Source: Candidatus Desulfobacula maris | GTDB lineage: Bacteria > Desulfobacterota > Desulfobacteria > Desulfobacterales > Desulfobacteraceae | Length of the DNA stretch: 52,563 nucleotides | Assembly: GCA_014383445.1 (NCBI GenBank) | Contig: JACNHV010000255.1 | Coordinates: forward strand, 1 to 52,563 | Direction: 5' to 3' | Shown: positions 45,822-52,417 of the stretch, piece by piece | Numbering within the stretch: position 1 is the first letter of the stretch | Layout of the letters: each line of letters opens with the position of its first letter | Position numbers and translations under genes: made by a program | Notes under the pieces: model-generated | Databases searched by the model: none | The model's input: the letters and a program-made list of their open reading frames with translations, nothing else | What the model was told of the DNA's origin: nothing

Positions 45822-47054
45822 TTAAAAGCCTAACTCATTATTAATTAATTTTTTAATTTGCAATCTGTCCGAAAGGGATACAAAATGATGCACAGGCAAG
45901 GTAAGCAGATGTTTAGATATCATGGTTGCTTTTGGATAGGTTTTGTTTTTAAAATAATTTTTTAGTTCTTTAATATTATTAATGGAATCCGGGTAAGCTC
46001 TCATAATACCCATGCCTTGTTTTTCACTTTTAGAAAGTATCCTGTCTAAGATTTGAGTATCATATATTTTTAAAGGAAATTTTAATAAAAAATGAGTTTC
46101 ATTCTCATATATCATGGATGATATCAAATTATCTTTTTTTTGAAAGGCAGCTGTAAAGGCGTTTGCTTTTTGTTGACGTATGGAGGTTATATTTTTTAAT
46201 CTTGTCTGCCAGTTTTTTGCAAGACCCGCCTGGAAAGATGACATCTTTTTTATAGGGAACTCCGGTTTAAAAATCGTTTCTCCAAGCTTTAAAAATGGGA
46301 GGGATTTTGGAAACCAGAAGAGTAGCGGTTGCATAAAAATAGTAAGAATAATTGAATATATAACTAACTTTATAATTTCTAACATATTATATGTTGGGAG
46401 GGTTTTCATTTGTTTGGTGATATTGTCGGCAATGCTATTGTTATTTGTTAGAATAATGCCACCCTCAACTATTGAAAAAGCTTTGCCCCGGCCAAGGCTG
46501 AAAAACCCTGCATCTCCAAGGGTGCCGAGTTTTTTTTCTTTTAGTGTGCCTCCCATTGCCTGGGCCGCATCCTCTATTATTGAAATCTTATCATCAGTAT
46601 TTATTTTTCTTACTTGGCCTACATCTGCCAGCAAACCAAAAAGATGTGTGGGTATGACTGCGAGAATGGAATTTTTGGAATTGGTGGCACCTGGTTGAGA
46701 TAATATTTTTTTTAATTGATCGAAATCAAAATCAAGGGTTTCCGGGTTGATTTCACACAGTTTTACCTTGAGACCTGCCTTTACAATAGCAGATGGGACT
46801 GAATAACAGGTATAAGCCGGGATAAGGACTTCATTTCTTTCTGGGTACAGATCATGTAATGCTTTTAAGATTATGGTAAGGGCAGCTTTGCCTGATGACA
46901 AAAGAAAGCAATGTTTGACATTATAATGCGCCTTGAGTTCCGACTCAAAGCGATTGATTTCTTTTGGCCCCCTGATTAATCCCTTTAATCCAGAAAAAAT
47001 ATCGTTCAAATATATTGGGGCTGCTGCAGGGGGAAGAGTTCGTCCTATGCGCAT
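45822..47054 (-). CDS. DegT/DnrJ/EryC1-family PLP aminotransferase
   Basis: A 410-residue fold-type I enzyme. LLSSGKAALTIILKAL binds the PLP phosphate, IIEDAAQAMGG carries the ring-binding Asp, and GFFSLGRGKAFSIVEGGIILT has the Schiff-base lysine in RGKAFS. Classical members aminate keto-sugars. Members in exosortase loci are longer at the C-terminus, as here, and have no confirmed substrate. It is translated in series with FemAB (3 bp upstream) and the exosortase (1 bp downstream). It may supply an amino sugar to the polymer. Confidence 0.85.
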   Translation of the reverse strand: MRIGRTLPPAAAPIYLNDIFSGLKGLIRGPKEINRFESELKAHYNVKHCFLLSSGKAALTIILKALHDLYPERNEVLIPAYTCYSVPSAIVKAGLKVKLCEINPETLDFDFDQLKKILSQPGATNSKNSILAVIPTHLFGLLADVGQVRKINTDDKISIIEDAAQAMGGTLKEKKLGTLGDAGFFSLGRGKAFSIVEGGIILTNNNSIADNITKQMKTLPTYNMLEIIKLVIYSIILTIFMQPLLFWFPKSLPFLKLGETIFKPEFPIKKMSSFQAGLAKNWQTRLKNITSIRQQKANAFTAAFQKKDNLISSMIYENETHFLLKFPLKIYDTQILDRILSKSEKQGMGIMRAYPDSINNIKELKNYFKNKTYPKATMISKHLLTLPVHHFVSLSDRLQIKKLINNELGF

Positions 47055-47057
47055 AAA

Positions 47058-48134
47058 TTACAAACCAATATTTTTTCTGATCATGGGCCCTAATATTCCT
47101 GTTACAGACACAGGAAGCTTTTGCCAGCATTGAATCGCTATATTGAATCTTGATCTTTCTGATGCTTCTTCATCATCAGGCTTGCCATTTAAGGAAATGT
47201 GGATCCAGTGCAATGGTTCTGGGTTAGTTCCCCATTGTTGTTTAAATTTATAGGTACCTTCTTCTGGTGTTGATCTTCCAAAATCAAAATATTGATATCC
47301 ATTGTCACAGGCATACTCGAGCATTGTCCAGTATAAAAGCATGTTGGGGCTGAGTCTGCTGTATCGATGTAGGGAGGATGACCACGGGTTTTCAAGTGTA
47401 TCTTTGAACCCGGAAATAATGCTTGCAGCATATGGTTTATTGTCTTTATGAATGATTACAATTCTTGTATGTTCTTTAAATTGTTTCAAGACATTTTCTA
47501 ACAACTTCTTTGAATGAACTGGAGAGCCAAGATCCCGCATATTGATTAAAAAAACGTTGTAAAACTCATCAAGCAGTTCCATACCCCCGACCTTCGATTC
47601 AAGGCCTTCTTTCATAGGCTTCTTAATCTGGCTTCTCAATTTTGATTTAAATGATTTCATTAATACTTCTGATGATTCAGGAAGTTTTAATAGCATGCGA
47701 ACTTTATGGGTTCTTAAAGTGCTGGCAACTGAATTTGCTAAATTTAATTTTTCAAAACATGAGTGAGCATGGGCATGGCGAAGTTCAATTTTATCAACTT
47801 TTAAAGATTTACCTAATTTTATAGCTTCCGCAAGAAGTGCTTTTTCAATCTCGTCATTGTCAGCCAGGATACCTCCCATGTCAAAGAAAGGTATGGAAAT
47901 AAGACTGTTCCCAAAAATAAAATGTTTCAAATGAATTAATGGGAGGACTCCTGTTAACTTATTTGGAGAAGCTGAATTTGCTGCTGCCAGATAATATGTT
48001 TTATGGTCATAAGCTTTTTCAATTACCGTTTTCCATGGAAACAAATGGTATAATGTCCCGCCGGGATGATCATACACATATTTATCCCATGATTCAGAAG
48101 CATTTGAATCAATCTGTTTGATTAAGATAGTCAA
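47058..48134 (-). CDS. FemAB-family protein, XrtA/PEP-CTERM associated
   Basis: 358 residues. The hallmark is YDHPGGTLYHLFPWKTVIEKAY near the N-terminus, then LTGVLPLIHLKHFIFGNSLISIPFFDMGGI and the C-terminal GNAT-like half LLYWTMLEYACDNGYQYFDFGRSTPEEGTYKFKQQWG. FemAB proteins transfer aminoacyl groups in peptidoglycan; the exosortase-linked branch is of unknown function. It starts at TTG 48134 with no Shine-Dalgarno, and a REP-like CTGACCCC sits just upstream. It is the first gene of the exosortase operon. Confidence 0.9.
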   Translation of the reverse strand: MTILIKQIDSNASESWDKYVYDHPGGTLYHLFPWKTVIEKAYDHKTYYLAAANSASPNKLTGVLPLIHLKHFIFGNSLISIPFFDMGGILADNDEIEKALLAEAIKLGKSLKVDKIELRHAHAHSCFEKLNLANSVASTLRTHKVRMLLKLPESSEVLMKSFKSKLRSQIKKPMKEGLESKVGGMELLDEFYNVFLINMRDLGSPVHSKKLLENVLKQFKEHTRIVIIHKDNKPYAASIISGFKDTLENPWSSSLHRYSRLSPNMLLYWTMLEYACDNGYQYFDFGRSTPEEGTYKFKQQWGTNPEPLHWIHISLNGKPDDEEASERSRFNIAIQCWQKLPVSVTGILGPMIRKNIGL

Positions 48135-48142
48135 GTAAATAC

Positions 48143-48150
48143 GGGGTCAG
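48143..48150. repeat. REP-like half motif
   Basis: GGGGTCAG lies 9 bp upstream of the femAB start. It is related to the full palindrome at 48742-48754. The two motifs bracket hicAB. Confidence 0.45.
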
Positions 48151-48265
48151 GCTTTCCTTATTGTCGTTATTGGGGGGTAAACTATCGAGACTTTATGGTT
48201 CAGACCCTATGATCAGGATTATCATTTGACTCAGATGGGTTTGTGGCTCATTTGTATCCTATCAG

Positions 48266-48490
48266 CTAAGATTTCCAAAAATCATCCTGATCCATTTCAA
48301 GGTCATGTCGGATAATTTTGCTCAATAAACCTTTTGGAACATCTTTATTGCCATGATCAGGGATTGTTGTCTTTCTACCGTCTGGATGAGCAAAACGAAT
48401 ATGGGAGCCTTGTTGTCTTATTCGTTGAAATCCTAATTTCTGGACCTTTTGAATAAATATTTTAAAGGTTATGGCGGGAAAAGATGTCAT
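48266..48490 (-). CDS. hicA: HicA-type mRNA interferase toxin
   Basis: A 74-residue double-stranded-RNA-binding-like fold. GFQRIRQQGSHIRFAHPDGRKTTIP includes the G-S-H catalytic histidine, and the C-terminal GLLSKIIRHDLEM is the family tail (usually GTLRxILRQAGL). HicA cleaves mRNA and is blocked by HicB. The ATG overlaps the hicB stop as ATGA, the normal order for the antitoxin-first arrangement. It looks intact. Confidence 0.92.
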   Translation of the reverse strand: MTSFPAITFKIFIQKVQKLGFQRIRQQGSHIRFAHPDGRKTTIPDHGNKDVPKGLLSKIIRHDLEMDQDDFWKS

Positions 48491-48702
48491 ACCGCAATCT
48501 CTACATCTCTAATACCGACAAATTGAGTATAATCATCAACGATTGTATCTTCTATACAGGAACCAATGGCCTCAGTTATATTTGCAATAGCCTCGTCAAT
48601 GGTAGAGCCATAACTGTGACATCCTTTAAAAACCGGGCAAGTTACAATAAAAACACCCTCAAGGTCCTGTTCAATAATTATGGGAAAATGTCTTTTTTTC
48701 AT
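48487..48702 (-). CDS. hicB: HicB-type antitoxin
   Basis: 71 residues. FPIIIEQDLEGVFIVTCPVFKGCHSYGSTIDEAIANITEAIG is the partially degraded RNase H fold of HicB (ExDxxGYxAxxPxLPGxxSxGxTxEEA). It lacks the C-terminal DNA-binding domain of larger HicB proteins and ends soon after the core. It is co-translated with hicA by a 4-bp overlap. Confidence 0.92.
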   Translation of the reverse strand: MKKRHFPIIIEQDLEGVFIVTCPVFKGCHSYGSTIDEAIANITEAIGSCIEDTIVDDYTQFVGIRDVEIAV

Positions 48703-48741
48703 GATCGCACCTTTATTTTTAAAGCCTTTAATGGGTTTGAT

Positions 48742-48754
48742 GGGGTCTGACCCC
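48742..48754. repeat. REP-like palindrome
   Basis: GGGGTCTGACCCC is a 13-bp palindrome with a one-base centre. Sequences of this form (GGGGTCAGACCCC) are known repetitive elements near RAYT transposases. It lies 40 bp upstream of hicB, in a spacer with no other recognisable structure. Confidence 0.55.
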
Positions 48755-48857
48755 GCTAAGTTTTTGTTTTTAAAGGTGAATTGGTTTTAAAAAAATCGTT
48801 TTAACCTCTTAAAATCCACTTTTCGGGATCAAAAACAGCGTTTTAAGGATTCTGTGA

Positions 48858-49010
48858 TCATATTTGATGTTTGAACCATATATCTCCCTCTTTTTCAGCA
48901 TCCTTATCACTAAGCACACAATAAATCTTATGCAATTCTAATGATGCATAATAGTCTGTATTATTGACACAAACCACAAATTCCGAAATTTTCTGTTTTG
49001 AGTTTACCAT
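48858..49010 (-). CDS. Small conserved-type protein, C-terminally short
   Basis: A 50-codon frame, too short for standard gene finding. It reads SEFVVCVNNTDYYASLELHKIYCVLSDKDA, a pattern I recognise from small bacterial hypothetical proteins with the form VCVxNxGYxASLExxKIYxxLPDxxA. Normal members continue for about 15-20 residues (often RVIDESGEDYLYP-like). Here the frame ends DIWFKHQI, so the tail is lost or diverged. GGGG sits 6 nt before the ATG. The function is unknown; proteins of this kind often accompany toxin-antitoxin genes. Confidence 0.55.
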   Translation of the reverse strand: MVNSKQKISEFVVCVNNTDYYASLELHKIYCVLSDKDAEKEGDIWFKHQI

Positions 49011-49163
49011 GATTTACCCCAAATATTTCAATCTCAGTAATTTCTTCTATTATATCAAAATCCACTAAGGCAATCCATTGTTAATAACTTTTAATTTTAT
49101 TCTCGTACAAAGACACTAAGGCACAAAGGGTGGGGAATACAGCATGAGATTACCGTTTCCTGA

Positions 49164-49487
49164 TTATTCAAGAGAAAGATAAAAATCAATTCCTACTCGG
49201 TTAATATGATCTATGAGATCATTGTTTTCGATCTGCCGAAACAAAGAAATATCTATTTTGTAGGGTAACAACAAATCATCCAGTTCCATCTCAATCTTAA
49301 GCAATTGTGAAAAACTCACCCTGTCACCCATTATTGTCAAGTCAATATCAGACCCATAGTGATAATTTCCTTTGGCACGGGAGCCATAAAGGCGGACAAG
49401 ATCAATATCCGGATAACGTTCAAAAATCTGATGAATTTTCCGTGTTGTTTCAGGAGGTAACCCGCTTGAGTCCGGTCTATTGCTCAT
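49164..49487 (-). CDS. MNT-type nucleotidyltransferase antitoxin
   Basis: 107 residues from the ATG of MSNRPDSSGLPPETT. The minimal nucleotidyltransferase motif is intact: VRLYGSRAKGNYHYGSDIDLTI has the GS and D-x-D metal ligands, with YKIDISLF supplying the third acid. MNT proteins AMPylate and silence HEPN partners. It overlaps the HEPN gene end by 11 bp. A longer frame to 49523 only reads through the HEPN gene. Confidence 0.85.
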   Translation of the reverse strand: MSNRPDSSGLPPETTRKIHQIFERYPDIDLVRLYGSRAKGNYHYGSDIDLTIMGDRVSFSQLLKIEMELDDLLLPYKIDISLFRQIENNDLIDHINRVGIDFYLSLE

Positions 49488-49896
49488 GAGACAATCTGCG
49501 CATATCCTGCTCATATTCAACAAACAGAGAATAATACACTTTATCGATTTTTTGGATTATACCACCCACCATGGATTCATCATAGGTATGTACAGCCTTA
49601 TTACGTGTTTTAATCATATCCATCCAGTCATCACCATTACGAATCATTTGATTCTGGAAGGCTTCCCTGGTGGCATCTCGAGAGCCTGTAATCCGAGTGT
49701 TACCTTGATACAAAAAATAGTCTTTCATCACATTCCAGGCAAGTTCATGAGTAAACTCAAAGGCTTTCACAAATCCCTGTCCTTCAATATTGGATAAAGG
49801 TCGCTGATGAAGTAAATCCACTGCTTCTGTCAACTGGGCCAAAACCTTTTAAAAATTTTGAAACCGTTGTTTCCAGCGTATATCATTCTCTTTCAT
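49477..49896 (-). pseudogene. HEPN-domain (HI0074-type) toxin with in-frame stop at codon 16
   Basis: The gene should start ATG 49896, MKENDIRWKQRFQNF, but the next codon is TAA (49849-49851), followed in the same frame by KVLAQLTEAVDLL. The family consensus has Gln there, so this looks like a CAA-to-TAA nonsense change. After it the protein is intact: EFTHELAWNVMKDYFLYQG, GSRDATREAFQNQMI and the RNase motif TRNKAVHTYDE (R-x4-H). Translation could restart at TTG 49842, giving 121 residues without the first helix. The toxin is probably impaired, not proven dead. Confidence 0.75.
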
Positions 49897-49926
49897 TTTT
49901 CGTGAGAGCAGTTCCTTGTCTACCAT
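49897..49926 (-). pseudogene. Ten-codon remnant of a HepT (DUF86) toxin start
   Basis: The sequence MVDKELLSRK lies in frame just before the HEPN start and 1 bp after the MNT gene at 49928. MVDKExLxRKL is a common HepT/DUF86 beginning, which is what normally follows an MNT gene. The next residues are instead the HI0074-type start, so two modules seem to have fused by deletion. The match is short and the call is tentative. Confidence 0.4.
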
Positions 49927-49927
49927 A

Positions 49928-50308
49928 TCACACCGCAAGCTCTCTAAATAGGAAGCGGGTATCAAGATATTCACGTCTTGACGAGGTTTCCTGTTTCACC
50001 CGCACCGATGGATCCTTTTCATAGAGGAGATGACCATATTTTAATATTTGATGCTGCAGCAGGACTTCAGCCTGACGAAAGACTACCAAATCCACATCCA
50101 TATGCAATAAACAGGAAAGCACTGTTTCCATTGCTATCCTTTCAAAACCGTCTATTCTCCGTGTACTCATAATGGCTATATCAAGATCACTTGAGGCTCG
50201 CATCTTCCCAGTTGCCGCAGGTCCAAATAAATATACAACAGCAATATTGTCATGTGAGGACACATACTTTTCGATCTGGAGTGTTATGTTATCTATATCG
50301 ATTTTCAA
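49928..50308 (-). CDS. MNT-type nucleotidyltransferase, altered active site
   Basis: 126 residues from TTG 50308. VVYLFGPAATGKMRASSDLDIAI is the MNT loop, but the GS dipeptide is GP. The D-x-D and the third acid (MDVDLVVF) are kept. The family role is antitoxin to HepT by AMPylation. The Ser-to-Pro change at the nucleotide loop and the loss of its HepT partner suggest a relic. Confidence 0.78.
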   Translation of the reverse strand: MKIDIDNITLQIEKYVSSHDNIAVVYLFGPAATGKMRASSDLDIAIMSTRRIDGFERIAMETVLSCLLHMDVDLVVFRQAEVLLQHQILKYGHLLYEKDPSVRVKQETSSRREYLDTRFLFRELAV

Positions 50309-50392
50309 CTCATAAACCTTATTTCACGTGGTTAATTAATCATATGATACCAAGAGCATTTATTCAAATTTCTTTTGCAATTGAATCATAAC

Positions 50393-50692
50393 CTAATAGT
50401 AATCCTGTTCTCGCTGATGCCGAATCGCCAAAATTGTAACCACTTCCGCATTCTCAATCTCAAATAAAGCTACATAACCACTTGCACCAAAGGATATCAG
50501 AATCTCCCGCAAAAAAGGGTTATCATGAACTGCTTTTCGGCAGGTAAATGGGAAATCCCTTAAAAATTCAATACTCTTTTCTATCTCTTTAAGTGCTCGC
50601 CGGGCGACCTCAATATCATATTCCAAAAGAAAGCGATAAAGCCGTTTAATATCATTTTTTGCCCCCTTGGTATGGCGGACTTGATAACTCAT
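50393..50692 (-). CDS. RelE/ParE-superfamily toxin
   Basis: 99 residues. SYQVRHTKGAKNDIKRLYRFLLE opens a ParE fold, with ARRALKEIEKSIEFLRDFP and VTILAIRHQREQDYY at the end, typical of ParE gyrase poisons. It is translated with the antitoxin through a 4-bp ATGA overlap. The frame is intact and both genes look complete. Confidence 0.88.
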   Translation of the reverse strand: MSYQVRHTKGAKNDIKRLYRFLLEYDIEVARRALKEIEKSIEFLRDFPFTCRKAVHDNPFLREILISFGASGYVALFEIENAEVVTILAIRHQREQDYY

Positions 50693-50952
50693 TCAGCTTC
50701 TGCATTTGAGAGCATGGCATTGAGGTCATTTAATACATCCTTTGCATCAAAATACTCACCGGTCCGTCGTGCTTCTTCCCGTGATGCAAAACCACGTGCA
50801 ATGAACTCCTTTTGCATCTGTCGATATTGAATGCCGGTACGCAGTGATTGAATTACAAAACTTGATAATGTTTCTCCATCCTGTAAAACACTTTCTGCTG
50901 CATGCCGTAATTCCGGATTCACACGAAGCGATGGAATCGTTGCAGTTTTCAT
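50689..50952 (-). CDS. Ribbon-helix-helix antitoxin of the ParE pair
   Basis: 87 residues from ATG 50952, which follows GGGAGAGAG; the frame opens earlier at 50982. MKTATIPSLRVNPELRHAAESVL is a ribbon-helix-helix DNA-binding start and GETLSSFVIQSLRTGI is the second helix pair. The acidic tail (YFDAKDVLNDLNAML) should bind the toxin. It normally represses its own operon. Confidence 0.85.
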   Translation of the reverse strand: MKTATIPSLRVNPELRHAAESVLQDGETLSSFVIQSLRTGIQYRQMQKEFIARGFASREEARRTGEYFDAKDVLNDLNAMLSNAEAE

Positions 50953-51069
50953 AACTCTCTCCCCTTTTTTCTTCATTTGCATCGCATTTACAACACGATA
51001 CCAGGAAAAAAAAGAAAAATCAAATAAGCATTTTAAATTTAGGTCAAGTTGTCTGAAGTATTATCACTT

Positions 51070-51309
51070 TCATACTGCTAATCGTTTTTCAATTTTTTTC
51101 AATGCTTTGTTAAAATCAATACCTATTGCAGTTCCTTCATCAACAGCTCGGGCTCTATCTATGATTTCATTTTCCCAGACTGAATCGACATCAATATCTA
51201 AAGATTGAGTGTCCAGAAATAAAATAAATCTTGCTATTTCCAATCGTTCTTTTTTGGACAAACTAAATAAATTTTTAGTTATTTCTTCAATGTTAGGTTG
51301 GATTATCAT
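51070..51309 (-). CDS. Orphan addiction-module antitoxin component
   Basis: 79 residues. LFSLSKKERLEIARFILFLD and VWENEIIDRARAVDEGTAIGIDFNKALKKIEKR are the pattern of the short addiction-module antitoxins that pair with RelE/ParE toxins. No toxin frame follows in the 87 bp to 50983. Its ribosome site (AGGTGAG) is supplied by the duplicated vapB fragment that abuts it, so its expression may be by-product of that rearrangement. Confidence 0.7.
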   Translation of the reverse strand: MIIQPNIEEITKNLFSLSKKERLEIARFILFLDTQSLDIDVDSVWENEIIDRARAVDEGTAIGIDFNKALKKIEKRLAV

Positions 51310-51314
51310 TTAAC

Positions 51315-51383
51315 TCACCTTTCCATGAGCCTGCCAGCTTTAAAAACTCATCTGTCTGGTGCTGAAGTTTTGGATCAGGTTTT
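51315..51383. repeat. 69-bp direct repeat, copy 1 (vapB fragment)
   Basis: Identical over 69 bp to 52495-52563. On the minus strand it encodes KPDPKLQHQTDEFLKLAGSW, part of a VapB-type antitoxin, and ends just inside the ribosome site of the 51070 gene. The copies are 1180 bp apart. The second touches the window edge, so the repeat may be longer. Confidence 0.92.
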
Positions 51384-51422
51384 TTTTATGGGACGCAGAT
51401 TTTCTCAGATGACTCAGATGGT

Positions 51423-51745
51423 TTATTTAATTTTTGCTATCAGCAAGGTTCTTCCGATGGTGCCGAGGATGCGTTTGTCCTGCATTTTCTGCACCTGGTT
51501 CCCAGTCAGACGTTCAGAGGACAGGGGGCATTCTATGCGAAAGATTGTTTTCCATCCCGTTTCTGATAGAAGGCTGTGGTAGTCAAATATGGTGATTGCT
51601 TTATCGGGTTTTTCTTCTGCGGCTGGTGTGGATTCAAAATCACGCCAGTCAGCATTGAGGAAAGCCAGGGTTGTTGGTTCGGGCAAGGTCCATTTGGTAA
51701 TAGGCGGCTATGTATTCCATATCGTGGCCCTGGGAAAATAAATTA
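51423..51745 (-). pseudogene. Unrecognised coding remnant with a frameshift
   Basis: Two overlapping minus-strand frames read like protein. The first is FSQGHDMEYIAAYYQMDLAR, then a shift near 51680 to LAFLNADWRDFES, continuing to the end GTIGRTLLIAKIK at 51423. Neither frame is complete alone, and I cannot name the family. The composition is ordinary for coding DNA. The opposite-strand frame 51298-51582 is less convincing. It may be the remains of a gene broken by the rearrangement that copied the vapB segment. Confidence 0.4.
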
Positions 51746-51779
51746 CCAATATTACCAAAACTGGTATTATTGGTAATTT
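51740..51779. repeat. 18-bp inverted repeat, 4-base loop
   Basis: Arms 51740-51757 and 51762-51779 (AAATTACCAATATTACCA and its near reverse complement, 17 of 18) form a strong hairpin. It ends in a run of T on both sides. It lies 34 bp downstream of the RelE gene end, so it could be that operon's terminator, or an operator. Confidence 0.75.
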
Positions 51780-51813
51780 TAGAAATTCTTTGTTGATTTA
51801 GCCGGTCCCCTTA

Positions 51814-52065
51814 TTATTTCAACAGTCTTTCATACTCATCATGATTCCCGATCCATACCCAAATGAAGTCCTCTCCATCTTCTATAGCAAGCGCTCTAAA
51901 GTTCAGACCGATTCTAACAGACCAAAAAGATCCAATCTTTTTAAAATGAAGTGAAGGATGATAAGAATCGTCTTTCAAAAGTTCAAAATTCTCATCAGCA
52001 ATTTTCCGGATAGAATATGGAAGCTTATCAAGGCATTTCCAAAATCGAGAACTCGTCCTATGCAC
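51814..52065 (-). CDS. RelE/HigB-type toxin
   Basis: 83 residues. LDKLPYSIRKIADENFELLKDDSYHPSLHFKKIGSFWSVRIGLNFRALAI is the RelE core with its basic catalytic surface, and it ends WIGNHDEYERLL. The GTG start follows directly on the antitoxin TGA. The short length and WSVRIG motif fit the plasmid-maintenance RelE/HigB branch. Confidence 0.85.
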   Translation of the reverse strand: MHRTSSRFWKCLDKLPYSIRKIADENFELLKDDSYHPSLHFKKIGSFWSVRIGLNFRALAIEDGEDFIWVWIGNHDEYERLLK

Positions 52066-52266
52066 TCACAAAGCCTTCAAATTGTCATTGTTTTTATCCT
52101 GTAAAGCTTCTTTGACTAAGAAGTCTAATTTCCCAGACCTTGAGTCCTCTATAATTTGCGTATCCCATGCTTCCGAGTCTTTTTCTGCAAACCACTGCCT
52201 TAAAACGTCATATTCCTGTTTAGGCAAGTTTTCAATTTTCTTTTTTATTTCAGCTATCTGTGCCAT
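52066..52266 (-). CDS. Antitoxin of the RelE pair
   Basis: 66 residues. IAEIKKKIENLPKQEYDVLRQWFAEKDSEAWDTQI is the common antitoxin helical start, followed by DSRSGKLDFLVKEAL. AGGAG precedes the ATG by 6 nt. The stop abuts the toxin GTG, so the two are coupled. No DNA-binding fold is obvious beyond the N-terminal helices. Confidence 0.82.
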   Translation of the reverse strand: MAQIAEIKKKIENLPKQEYDVLRQWFAEKDSEAWDTQIIEDSRSGKLDFLVKEALQDKNNDNLKAL

Positions 52267-52294
52267 CTTTAACTCCTATTTTTATGCCGACCAG

Positions 52295-52417
52295 TTAAGA
52301 GCCCCCTCTTTGCATCAAATTAACATGCGTTGTTTCCTGTTTTACGAGCCTGATCTTACCCAGTATTATATTATTTTTTAAAGAACAAATAATAATATCA
52401 GTATCAATCAAAAACAT
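52295..52417 (-). pseudogene. vapC: Truncated VapC (PIN-domain) toxin
   Basis: MFLIDTDIIICSLKNN is the VapC start with the first catalytic Asp, at 52417. After residue 16 the sequence (IILGKIRLVKQETTHV) no longer matches a PIN domain, and it stops at residue 40. Normal VapC is about 130 residues. The ATG overlaps the vapB stop by 14 bp, as in intact VapBC operons. Confidence 0.8.

Noticed and set aside
51298-51582. Plus-strand 94-residue frame
   Set aside because: It begins inside the antitoxin start and vapB repeat and is opposite the better minus-strand remnant.
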